DNA of 41,065 nucleotides from Candidatus Cloacimonadota bacterium (GTDB lineage Bacteria > Cloacimonadota > Cloacimonadia > Cloacimonadales > WRIO01), in the NCBI GenBank assembly GCA_029553545.1, contig JAKPKU010000215.1, forward strand, positions 1 through 41,065, given 5' to 3'. Numbering within the stretch: the first letter of the stretch is position 1; each line of letters opens with the position of its first letter. The notes under the pieces are model-generated. The model saw nothing but the letters and a program-made list of their open reading frames with translations. It was not told where the DNA came from and searched no databases. Below, piece by piece: positions 32,839 to 40,912 of the stretch. The position numbers and the translations under genes were made by a program.

Positions 32839-35229
32839 TTATTCACTAATAAGTTCACAACCAGTATTTGTGCCACCATTGTCTTGGCCGCCATAGAATA
32901 CATTGGTCAAAGTTCCGACAACTGCACCATTAACAGTGATAGTGTCTAAGACTTTGCAGTTCTTGAGAATGCCTCTATTAATACCAGCTAATGATCCTGC
33001 ATTATTTGGATTCGAACCTTGAACATTGCCTTTTTGAGTGCAATTTTCAAATGTGTTGCATGCTGATGCAGCAGTAGCACCAGGAACGCGTCCTTTTCTA
33101 ATTAAGCCACATAATCCACCAACATATTGGCCAGCAGAAGTTACATTGCCTAAATTTAAGGAATCTTTTACTTCAAAATATGCATTATCGACATTGATAC
33201 CAACAAGACCAGCAATACCGTAATTTGTAGAGGTATTATTAACATCACCTTTGTTTGTAATGTTTGTAGCATAGAGTTGATCGTAAGCTTTAGCTAATCT
33301 ACCAACGATACCACCAACACCTTCGCCCTTAGCGTTAATAACGCCTTCGTTTGTGGTGTCTTCAATTGTGACCTTGGTAAATGCTGTTGCTTTACCACCG
33401 CCAACTAAGGAACCAATAATACCACCAGTACCTCCTTCAGCATTGACTTCGCCTTTATTAACAGTATTACCTCTTATTTCGCAAACCGCTGTGCTCCATA
33501 AGTTACCAACAATACCGCCAGTTCCAAACAAGGTCGCACCAGTACTATCAACAACATTAGTGCCAACAATCTTTCCATCGTTTTCACAGCCAATAATTGT
33601 GACAGTACCAGCAATAGCACGTCCTAAGATACCACCAGTAAACGCTTTGCTTGTGACAAGGCCTTCGTTGACGCAGCCTTGAATGGTTAAATTACCACTA
33701 TGGAGGTAGCTAACGATACCACCATTGTTAGAGTCTGAACCAGTGACCATAGCTTTATTTGTACAATTTTTAATTGTAGCGCTATTAACAACAATACCAA
33801 CAATACCAGCATTTTGTTGAACGCCACTAACTGAGCCAGATAAAACATTAACATTTTCAATTGTGGCGTTTTCAGCACGAGCAGCTAAAACAGCAGCTCT
33901 TTGTGTTTTGCCAACAATATAAGCATTTGCAAAATTTAAATTTTTAACAGTGCCATTTAATCTAGAGAATAATGCGCGAGAATCTCCGCCTTTTTCTAGA
34001 GTAGAAGCATCAATAGTCAAATTGCTGATTGTGTGATTGTCACCATCGAAAATACCAGCAAACTTGTGATTATCATCAAGACCGATACAAGTTCCAAAGT
34101 CAACACCATGTTCAGAATCTTCTTCAAGCTCGAATGTAATGTCATTAGCGAGTTTGAAGTATGTATTTTCAAAGACTAATTTGTTTTCGTTAGTAGCGCT
34201 ATTAACATCATCTCTTAATGTCTTTAAATCCTTAATATTTTTAATTAAATATGGATTTGTTTCAGAGTTTTCAAATGTCATATCATCTTTTTGGAAATGA
34301 TTAACAGATGTTGGTTCGATTTCTTGTTTATCGTCGCCTTCTTTATCGAAGTATTTTCCACATCTTGTGCATTCATAGTGTTCATCACAACCAGAAGCAT
34401 AGGAAGCTGCAACTGAAGCAACATGAATAACATCATGGCCTAATGCAGTGCCATATGTAAATTCTTCATTAGTCATTTCGCCGCATTTGCTACAAACTTT
34501 AAAATATTTAGCAGCTTGTTCACAATTTGCTTCGCTGATAAAGTTGATAGGTTTACCATTTTCACCTAATGTTTCAGAAATTAATTCTGAATAATCATGA
34601 CCAAAATGAGTGGATGTGAAGACGTTGTCAGGATTAGCTTCAAATTCACCACAAACACAGGATTTGTAGTATTTAGAACCATGTGTGCAGTCGCCTTCTT
34701 CAAATAAATACTTTTCATCTTCAACTTCTTGATCGTAAGTATGAGAAGTAATTTTATCTAATGTAACACTTTTAGTATTGTGACATTTTGTACAAGTATA
34801 AACTTTTGTACCTTCTGCTGTATGTGTTGGAGAAAAGGTAATTTTTCCATCATTCCAGGTGTGGTCTTCTACTTGTTTATCACCACAATCAGAACATTGT
34901 CTTGAGTGTTTTTCTTCGCCTTCGGATATCCAAGCACTATATTCATGGTCTGCTAATGTACCATATTCATGGCCACAAACGGTACAAATTGCTTTCTTTG
35001 TGCATGCAGCTGTTCCGCCAGTGTGAGTTGCTTTATCGACAACTTCATTGCATTCAGAACAGGTTTTCCAGTGTTCAGTTTCAGAACATACCCAATCGCT
35101 TAATGTGTGGGTGTGAACTACTGGATCATCAGTTCCTGAATTATCGTCATTTGGTTTACTGCAGCCAGTAAATGCCACTACTGAAAAAGCAAAAGTAGCA
35201 AACATTGTAAAAGCATGTTTAATTTTCAT
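32839..35229 (-). CDS. Lipoprotein with CxxC repeats and GLUG beta-helix
   Basis: A 796-residue lipoprotein (F-T-G-C, Cys23). Residues about 38-330 hold a series of small His/Cys units, each with a C-x2-C pair (C-S-E-C, C-T-V-C, C-S-D-C, C-T-K-C, C-S-K-C, C-T-R-C; one reads C-V-C). These look like zinc-ribbon-type surface repeats. A beta-helix follows: F-D-G-D-N-H-T-I-S-N-L near 400, then GLUG-type repeats (G-I-V-G, G-G-I-L-G, G-G-I-V-G, G-G-I-I-G, G-G-L-C-G). The tail Y-G-G-Q-D-N-G-G-T matches the secreted GLUG protein at 14171-15508 in pattern. It probably binds a ligand at the cell surface. The ribosome site is oddly placed (see the upstream mini-ORF). Confidence 0.75.
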   Translation of the reverse strand: MKIKHAFTMFATFAFSVVAFTGCSKPNDDNSGTDDPVVHTHTLSDWVCSETEHWKTCSECNEVVDKATHTGGTAACTKKAICTVCGHEYGTLADHEYSAWISEGEEKHSRQCSDCGDKQVEDHTWNDGKITFSPTHTAEGTKVYTCTKCHNTKSVTLDKITSHTYDQEVEDEKYLFEEGDCTHGSKYYKSCVCGEFEANPDNVFTSTHFGHDYSELISETLGENGKPINFISEANCEQAAKYFKVCSKCGEMTNEEFTYGTALGHDVIHVASVAASYASGCDEHYECTRCGKYFDKEGDDKQEIEPTSVNHFQKDDMTFENSETNPYLIKNIKDLKTLRDDVNSATNENKLVFENTYFKLANDITFELEEDSEHGVDFGTCIGLDDNHKFAGIFDGDNHTISNLTIDASTLEKGGDSRALFSRLNGTVKNLNFANAYIVGKTQRAAVLAARAENATIENVNVLSGSVSGVQQNAGIVGIVVNSATIKNCTNKAMVTGSDSNNGGIVSYLHSGNLTIQGCVNEGLVTSKAFTGGILGRAIAGTVTIIGCENDGKIVGTNVVDSTGATLFGTGGIVGNLWSTAVCEIRGNTVNKGEVNAEGGTGGIIGSLVGGGKATAFTKVTIEDTTNEGVINAKGEGVGGIVGRLAKAYDQLYATNITNKGDVNNTSTNYGIAGLVGINVDNAYFEVKDSLNLGNVTSAGQYVGGLCGLIRKGRVPGATAASACNTFENCTQKGNVQGSNPNNAGSLAGINRGILKNCKVLDTITVNGAVVGTLTNVFYGGQDNGGTNTGCELISE

Positions 35230-35238
35230 ATATTAAAA

Positions 35239-35259
35239 TCAATTCAGCATTGATCCTCC
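35239..35259 (-). promoter_or_regulatory. Strong ribosome site leading into a three-codon ORF
   Basis: The only good site, AGGAGG (35260-35255), is 4 nt before an ATG at 35250 that reads Met-Leu-Asn-stop (TGA 35241-35239). The real lipoprotein ATG is at 35229, 25 nt after the site and in the same frame. Initiation may occur by short-range reinitiation, or the leader may be regulatory. Confidence 0.4.
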
Positions 35260-35267
35260 TGCTTATT

Positions 35268-35273
35268 ATTATA
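35268..35273 (-). promoter_or_regulatory. Probable -10 box of the CxxC/GLUG lipoprotein gene
   Basis: On the minus strand a perfect TATAAT lies at 35273-35268, about 40 bases before the ATG at 35229. No good -35 box is visible 16-18 nt upstream, and the GAAA/TTTC box at 35304 lies just behind that position. Confidence 0.4.
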
Positions 35274-35303
35274 AAAGATAAAAAAAGGATATAAAGAAAA
35301 ATT

Positions 35304-35326
35304 GAAACTATTTTTCATTTTTTTGC
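35304..35326. promoter_or_regulatory. GAAA/TTTC operator, lipoprotein side
   Basis: GAAACTATTTTTC (35304-35316) has the GAAA-N5-TTTC design. The overlapping 16-mer TTTTTCATTTTTTTGC (35311-35326) is identical to 10030-10045 beside the regulator gene. It lies upstream of the lipoprotein promoter in the divergent region. Confidence 0.5.
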
Positions 35327-35420
35327 GGTTTTTAAAACAATACATAAATTTGAAATCAGAGCAAATATGGCAAAAATGAATAGTTTTTTCTATTTAACAT
35401 TAAATTTATTTAAGCTGCTT

Positions 35421-35450
35421 TTGATGAAATTAGTGGATATAAATTATATT
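35421..35450 (+). promoter_or_regulatory. Candidate promoter of the ABC ATPase operon
   Basis: TTGATG (35421-35426) and TATATT (35445-35450) with an 18-nt spacer form the best sigma-A-like pair upstream of the ATPase gene. The start would be near 35457, leaving a leader of about 80 nt. The region is very AT-rich, so other pairs are possible. Confidence 0.35.
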
Positions 35451-35489
35451 TTTGTTTTAATTTCGAAAGAATCAATATAGAATAAAAAA

Positions 35490-35503
35490 GAAAGTTTTTT
35501 TTC
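35490..35503. promoter_or_regulatory. GAAA/TTTC operator, ATPase side
   Basis: GAAAGTTTTTTTTC has the same half-sites with a 6-nt centre. It lies in the 5' leader of the ATPase gene, 37 bases before its ATG, where bound repressor could block elongation. Confidence 0.4.
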
Positions 35504-35539
35504 ATTTTTTGAAGAAAGAACGATATAGATGGTAATTAT

Positions 35540-36814
35540 ATGGCAACAGTAACATTTAAGAACGTTAATAAGATTTACGACAATAAGGTTCAAGCTGTTT
35601 TTGATTTCAATTTAGAAGTTGCAGATAAAGAATTTATTGTTTTAGTTGGTCCTTCTGGATGTGGTAAATCCACTACATTAAGAATGCTCGCTGGTTTAGA
35701 AGAAATCAGTTCTGGCGAAATCTTAATTGATGATGAAGTAGTTAACGATGTTCTTCCAAAGAATAGAAATACTGCAATGGTATTCCAAAGCTATGCTTTA
35801 TACCCACACATGACCGTGTACGATAACATGGCATTTGCTTTAAAAATTAGAAATGTTCCAAAAGATGAAATCAATAAAAAAGTTATGGAAGCCGCTGAAA
35901 CATTAGCGTTAGTTCCATACTTAAAGAGAAAACCAAAAGAATTATCAGGTGGTCAAAGACAACGTGTCGCTTTAGGTAGATCAATCGTTAGAACACCAAA
36001 GGTTTTCTTAATGGATGAACCTTTATCAAACTTAGATGCTAAACTCCGTGTACAAATGAGATCTGAAATCAGTAAGATTCATGAAAAAGTTGGCGCTACT
36101 ACAATTTATGTTACTCATGACCAAACTGAAGCTATGACAATGGCGGATAGAATCGTCATTATGAAAGATGGCTGGATTCAACAAATTGGTTCGCCAAAAG
36201 AAGTTTATAACTTCCCACACAATATGTTCGTCGGTGGATTTATTGGTTCTCCTGCTATGAACTTTATTAAAGGTACATGCAATGGAACAGAATTCATTAT
36301 CAAAGATGAAGAAGATGAATCTAATGTAGTTAAAGTTTCTTTGAATGACAATTTTAAAGATCTATTAAAGGATTACTCTTCACAAAAAATCGAAGAATTA
36401 AAAGCGGTTATTGATGAAGATAAAAAATGGCTTGAAGAAAACGAAGGCCAAGCTGGCACGTTAGATAAAAAGAACAATGAAATCTTAGCTAAGAATATTG
36501 AAACTAAGAAAACCGCTATCGAAAATCATGAACAACAATTAAAGGAATTCGAAGCAGGTGAATATCCATTAGTGTTAGGTATTAGACCAGAAGATGTCAT
36601 TGTTAAAGAAGGTGGTATTGCAACTCTCAAATGCGATATCGCTGAATTATTAGGTAAGGAATCTATTATTTATACATATATTGCTGGACAACGTTTAATT
36701 ATCCAAACAAGTGCGGATGAAGAAGTTCCAGAAGGCAGTACCTTCTCAGTTAGCTTCAACGAAAAGAAAATGCACTTCTTTGATGTTGAATCCACAGCGA
36801 GGATTAGAAAATAA
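35540..36814 (+). CDS. MsmX/UgpC-type ABC transporter ATPase
   Basis: A 424-residue ATPase that energises CUT1 sugar importers. Walker A is G-P-S-G-C-G-K-S (37-44), the signature L-S-G-G-Q is at 135-139, Walker B has Asp159-Glu160 followed by P-L-S-N-L-D, and the switch histidine is in T-H-D-Q. The C-terminal MalK-like regulatory domain resumes at L-G-I-R-P-E-D near 347. Between them (about 275-342) is an extra Lys/Glu-rich, predicted coiled-coil insertion, making the protein about 50 residues longer than typical MsmX. It should serve the permeases encoded at 29217-31084. Its TAA overlaps the next ATG by one base. Confidence 0.92.
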   Translation: MATVTFKNVNKIYDNKVQAVFDFNLEVADKEFIVLVGPSGCGKSTTLRMLAGLEEISSGEILIDDEVVNDVLPKNRNTAMVFQSYALYPHMTVYDNMAFALKIRNVPKDEINKKVMEAAETLALVPYLKRKPKELSGGQRQRVALGRSIVRTPKVFLMDEPLSNLDAKLRVQMRSEISKIHEKVGATTIYVTHDQTEAMTMADRIVIMKDGWIQQIGSPKEVYNFPHNMFVGGFIGSPAMNFIKGTCNGTEFIIKDEEDESNVVKVSLNDNFKDLLKDYSSQKIEELKAVIDEDKKWLEENEGQAGTLDKKNNEILAKNIETKKTAIENHEQQLKEFEAGEYPLVLGIRPEDVIVKEGGIATLKCDIAELLGKESIIYTYIAGQRLIIQTSADEEVPEGSTFSVSFNEKKMHFFDVESTARIRK

Positions 36815-37149
36815 TGTCTCTTTTTAACAAAACAATTAGAAGTAATTCTAAACAAAAAGACACTAGGCTACAGCCTATTAAACTTAGAGCTAGTAGCAAA
36901 ATTGTTTTTGATCAACTCAAAACATTTTTAAAAGAGAATAATTTTAGTAATATTTCATCCTCTCCAGAATTCCATGAAATTTACGCGAAGAAAAGTGGAT
37001 TTGAATATACTTTTATGGTGTTTGTAGAAACTACTTCAACTGTTCTATCTGTCATGATATATGCAGAAGATAAGTTATTTGTAAAAAAGAAATATTTATT
37101 AGAAATACTAAACGATTTACGAATCGCTTTTGAAAAATCAATCTACTAG
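36814..37149 (+). CDS. Small conserved-looking protein of unknown function
   Basis: A 111-residue, probably cytoplasmic protein with no signal peptide or membrane span. The N-terminal 25 residues are basic and look disordered. The rest reads as alternating helices and beta strands (helix near 28-42, strands near 58-80, final helix near 92-108), compatible with a small alpha/beta domain. I do not recognise the family. The ATG overlaps the stop of the ABC ATPase gene (TAATG), so the two are translationally coupled, and the sialidase-like lipoprotein gene starts 12 bases downstream. A role linked to the transporter is possible but not shown. Confidence 0.6.
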   Translation: MSLFNKTIRSNSKQKDTRLQPIKLRASSKIVFDQLKTFLKENNFSNISSSPEFHEIYAKKSGFEYTFMVFVETTSTVLSVMIYAEDKLFVKKKYLLEILNDLRIAFEKSIY

Positions 37150-37161
37150 GAGACAACTAAC

Positions 37162-39477
37162 ATGACTAGAAAGAAAAGAGTTTTAAGTTACGCTATTATA
37201 TCCGCTGCTCTTTTGTGTGGATGTACTGGCACTAATAAAAATAATCCTGAATCTGATGACCCAGGTCGTTCTGTTAAACATGTTTGGGATGGAACAATGG
37301 CAAAATCCGTTAGTGGCCAAGGTAGTCAAGAAAGTCCATATTTAGTTAACAATGCTTCTGAACTACTTTTTGTAGCGGATCAAATCACCAGTGGTTCCAC
37401 TAGTTATATTTCTTCCTATATCAAATTAGGAGCAAATATTGATTTAGAATATTACAAATGGAAGCCAATCAATAACTTCCAAGGTCATTTAAATGGTGAT
37501 AATCACTCTATTAATAGATTATATATTAAAGGTGAATCATCCTTTGGTTTATTTAAGGCACTAAAGAATGCTTCAGTTGAAAACCTTTCAATTGAAGGCA
37601 TTATTAGAGGTACTGAACAAGCTGGCTTATTAACTGGTGTGGTAACTGGTTCTTTAGCATTAACTAATGTTAAGGTATCTGGTGAAGTTACATGTTCACA
37701 AAACTATGTTGGTGGTATTGTTGGTCAAATTAACAATGGTTCCGCTCAAGTCAGTGGCTGTGAAAACTCCGCAAAAATAACTGGTAATAACAGTGTTGGT
37801 GGATTAATTGGCACAAACTCTAAATCATCTGCAACATATGATAACTGTGTTAATAAAGGTGAAATCAAAGGAAAAAACTATGTTGGTGGTATTACAGGAT
37901 ACCTTCAATTATCTGAACACGAAACATATATCAAAAACTGTGTTAATCACGCGAAAATAGCAGGAAGAGAAAACGTTGGTGGTATTGTCGGATGCACTAC
38001 TGAACCATTAATGCAATGCTCATTCTCTAAAGCGGGCTTAGTATCTCTAACAAATAATAATGAAACAGTTGTAGCAAATACACTGACATCTTATGTCACA
38101 CCATTTGTGGGTAATATTTGTGGTAGAAACATTAGTGATGGCGTTAATACATTTGGAACTTTAACTGAATGCGCTAACGAAGAAGGTTGGGCAAACACCA
38201 TGATTCAAGGTGGTAAAGGTTGTTCTCGTGTTATTGAATACAAAGGTAAAGTGTTATTATTCACAACTTTAAATAACTATGCAGTTAGTGAAGATGGAGG
38301 CCATACATTCGGACCTTTCATTAATATTTCTAATGCATCCACTCCTACTGAAGTAATGCCTAACGGTACTGATACAGCTAACGATACAGGTAATACACAA
38401 CCATATGTTTTGCCTGATGGCAGAATCATGATTATGTATCGTATGCATAGATTAAACAAAGATGCAGGCTATAACTATTATTCATTAAGACTTCGTATTT
38501 CTGATGAAAACGGTGTCTTTGATGCTGGCAAAAAGCCAATTACATTTATTGAATACTGTACTGGACCAACAAGCGGTTCTCCTGGTGGTTTATGGGAACC
38601 TTTCCCAATTCTCATCAGTAGAGATGAAGCAACACATAAGAGTGTTATTTATACATATGTTTCATCTGACTGTCACAATTCTAGCGAATATACATTCTCC
38701 AATGGTTACCATGTTAATAAATTAGGAGATGATATACTTGCTCCAGGTACTTCACAAAACACTATTATGATTCCATTAACCATCTATGATGGTGCTTATG
38801 AAGAAGGAAGCGGAAAAGTCGAAGTCGGCGCTCCAAAATGCATTTTCTATGCATCTAAATTAATGCGTAGCAGCAATGCTAGACCAGGTATGACGATTTT
38901 AGAAAAATTAGATGATGGTTCTTGGTGTATGACGAATGAAAACTGTGAAGAGCAATCAACATTTGTTGATGAGGATGGTAAAACCAAAGGTGGCTATAAC
39001 ATGGTCACACAAATTTCTTACACTAAAGATGGTATCAACTTCACTAGACCACAAACCATTATTCGCCCTATTCATAATTCAGGCGACACCAATGGAGCGG
39101 GTAAGTTATTTAAATGCGCAACATCTGGTGTTTGTAAACTTCCAGATGGTAGATTAGTAATCTCTTGTGCTTCTGACGAAACATATGAAGGTTGCTGGCC
39201 AAGTGATTCATCCCACTACGACCAAATGCAAGCATATGTAACTGATAAACCAGTTAAATATGGCGATAAGTTTGAACGTGGCAACGGCTTAACAAAACTC
39301 AATATTTATAACTATAATCCAAACGAATATACTGTTTGGGGTGTTTGTAACTTTGCTGCTGGCAGAGTATTTGTTTCCTCTCAATATGGTGTTAACAGCA
39401 CCGATTCAAACGGAAAGATCACTTCTCCAGTTGATGGCACTTGGATTGTCAGTAACGATTGGCATAATATCAAATAG
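37162..39477 (+). CDS. Lipoprotein with GLUG beta-helix fused to sialidase-like propeller
   Basis: A 771-residue lipoprotein (signal peptide ending L-C-G-C, lipid Cys at 21 or 19). Residues about 75-310 are a GLUG-type beta-helix (L-N-G-D-N-H-S-I-N-R-L, then G-G-I-V-G, G-G-L-I-G, G-G-I-T-G, G-G-I-V-G). Residues about 345-771 look like a six-bladed sialidase/BNR propeller: an S-R-V-I-E-Y stretch where sialidases have their F-R-I-P arginine, and one clear Asp box (S-E-D-G-G-H-T-F). A second, weaker box-like turn is T-K-D-G-I-N-F. Several tryptophan- and glycine-rich loops could form the active site. Activity (sialidase, other exo-glycosidase, or binding only) is undecided. AGGAG lies 9 nt before the ATG. 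Confidence 0.72.
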   Translation: MTRKKRVLSYAIISAALLCGCTGTNKNNPESDDPGRSVKHVWDGTMAKSVSGQGSQESPYLVNNASELLFVADQITSGSTSYISSYIKLGANIDLEYYKWKPINNFQGHLNGDNHSINRLYIKGESSFGLFKALKNASVENLSIEGIIRGTEQAGLLTGVVTGSLALTNVKVSGEVTCSQNYVGGIVGQINNGSAQVSGCENSAKITGNNSVGGLIGTNSKSSATYDNCVNKGEIKGKNYVGGITGYLQLSEHETYIKNCVNHAKIAGRENVGGIVGCTTEPLMQCSFSKAGLVSLTNNNETVVANTLTSYVTPFVGNICGRNISDGVNTFGTLTECANEEGWANTMIQGGKGCSRVIEYKGKVLLFTTLNNYAVSEDGGHTFGPFINISNASTPTEVMPNGTDTANDTGNTQPYVLPDGRIMIMYRMHRLNKDAGYNYYSLRLRISDENGVFDAGKKPITFIEYCTGPTSGSPGGLWEPFPILISRDEATHKSVIYTYVSSDCHNSSEYTFSNGYHVNKLGDDILAPGTSQNTIMIPLTIYDGAYEEGSGKVEVGAPKCIFYASKLMRSSNARPGMTILEKLDDGSWCMTNENCEEQSTFVDEDGKTKGGYNMVTQISYTKDGINFTRPQTIIRPIHNSGDTNGAGKLFKCATSGVCKLPDGRLVISCASDETYEGCWPSDSSHYDQMQAYVTDKPVKYGDKFERGNGLTKLNIYNYNPNEYTVWGVCNFAAGRVFVSSQYGVNSTDSNGKITSPVDGTWIVSNDWHNIK

Positions 39478-39545
39478 TTCAATTACTTTGTAACCACTAC
39501 TAGTTCTTGTTTAAAACAAGCCATTAGCGGAAGCTAAATTGAACT
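39476..39545. repeat. Nested inverted repeats after the sialidase-like gene
   Basis: AGTTCAATT (39476-39484) pairs with AATTGAACT (39537-39545). Inside is the palindrome CTTGTTT-A-AAACAAG (about 39505-39519). The element begins in the stop codon of the sialidase-like gene. It may be a 3' mRNA structure. Confidence 0.45.
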
Positions 39546-39559
39546 CTCAATAAAAGGAG

Positions 39560-39630
39560 CTCTTAAATAAAACGTGGAAAAACGTGGAATGATAGCTCCA
39601 AACCACGAAATCTCTTAAATTAAACGTGGA
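39560..39630. repeat. Two 19-bp direct repeats
   Basis: CTCTTAAATAAAACGTGGA (39560-39578) and CTCTTAAATTAAACGTGGA (39612-39630) differ at one base. A further ACGTGGA lies at 39582-39588 and an inverted CCACG near 39603. They lie between the sialidase-like gene and the ISL3 transposase, and may belong to the insertion-sequence end. Confidence 0.55.
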
Positions 39631-39632
39631 GA

Positions 39633-39664
39633 GGGTATGAAAGCAATTTCGTACCCTTTTTATA
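39633..39664 (+). terminator. Terminator at the transposase end
   Basis: GGGTATGAAA (39633-39642) pairs with TTTCGTACCC (39647-39656), a 10-bp stem including one T-G pair, followed by TTTTT. It ends plus-strand transcription coming from the sialidase-like gene. Confidence 0.75.
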
Positions 39665-40906
39665 TAGGCTTTTTTCCATAAGTCATGATGAGCATGGCCC
39701 GTTTTCTAAATCGTTCGAAATTATGATATCCATAAGCCGATTTGATGATTGTTTTTAATTGATTATTCAGACTTTCAGCGATGGCGTTTGTGTACTTCAT
39801 TTGCCGTTGGCTTTTAGCGAGCCCATTGGCGATTTCGTTTCGCCATCTATGATAGGTTTTAGCGACCGTTTTTAAGATATCCGAAGTCGTCGCGTGAAGG
39901 CGGCTCACAATTCGATTAATAAAGTTGACGGCCTCTTCAAAACTATAATAGTGATTCGCGTAGCTAAATAACTCTTGAAGAATCGCATATCCCGACCATA
40001 GATCCAAATCAAGTTTTAAGCATTCTAAAATCAAATCGTCATAGTGAAGAACTTCCCCAGTTTTCGTATAGGTATAAAACTTATCGGGAACCTTGCTTGA
40101 TCGACATAGAAAGTATTTCCAGTGTGCTTTCATAAAATTATAGGCAAGACTGCCTTTCTTGGCTTTTGTGTTCATCACCTTTGTTCTTAAGCGGTTGACG
40201 GCATTAGTTAACTGCGTAATGACATGAAATAAAGCGACGATGTGAATGGCATTAGGGAAGTAACGGCTTCTGACACTTTCATAAGCGTCATACATATCGG
40301 AGATAAAAACCTTAACTATGTTAAGTTCGTTAAGATTAATCGATCCAAAGTATTCTCGTAGATAGGCCATCTGGCGGTTTTTGATCATATCGACGATTTC
40401 ACCATTTTCAAAATCGGTGAGAACACACAGACAAATTTTTGATTAATCTCTTCCGAAAAGCGAATCTCATCGATGCATAGAACGCGAGGCATTTTTAAAC
40501 GGGGGACGAATTTCACTTTCTCATCAAAAAGCTGGACGATTCTCCCATTTGAAAGATGATACTTATTAGCGATGTCTTGAAAGGTGAGCTTCCTGGCGAA
40601 ATCAGAATAGATGAGCTGCTTAATTTGTTCAGTATTCTTGTCATATCGGTTTATACCTTTAATCTCGGGCGTGAAAGTTTTATGACAGCTCCGGCATTTG
40701 TAGCGTACTTTCTTGATGCGTATTGTGTCTTGAATTTCATTATTTTCTGAACAGCCGATCTCAACAAAAGCATAATCATTAATATAGACCTTGTCAGCGT
40801 GACAGTGTGGGCATTCTCTTTGATCTGTTCTCTGTTCAATTTCGTAGATGAAACCTTTGTCAGTTTTAATCGGATCAGAAGGAATGTTCTTAAAGTTTGT
40901 TAGATG
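39660..40906 (-). pseudogene. ISL3-family transposase, frameshifted
   Basis: Read on the minus strand, the N-terminal part has the zinc-finger of ISL3 transposases (C-P-H-C near 40815, C-R-S-C near 40690). It continues through a helix-turn-helix segment to R-V-L-C-I-D-E-I-R-F with the first catalytic Asp. Near 40420-40430 the frame shifts by one. The downstream 242-codon frame carries the second Asp (F-I-S-D-M-Y-D-A-Y) and the Glu (A-E-S-L-N-N-Q). No start codon is evident for the upstream frame, which meets a stop just above 40906. The element is probably inactive unless the shift is a sequencing error. Confidence 0.78.
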
Positions 40907-40912
40907 AAAATG

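Noticed and set aside
33353-33682. Plus-strand 109-codon open frame rich in Pro/Val
   Set aside because: It is the antisense of the GLUG repeats (Gly/Ile/Val codons), has no ribosome site, and lies wholly inside a well-supported gene.
40386-40430. Programmed ribosomal frameshift in the transposase
   Set aside because: No slippery heptamer or stimulatory hairpin is evident at the break. ISL3 transposases are normally a single frame, and the 5' part also lacks a start.
40651-40839. Minus-strand 62-codon open frame within the insertion sequence
   Set aside because: Out of frame with the zinc-finger reading of the ISL3 transposase, so it is a shadow.
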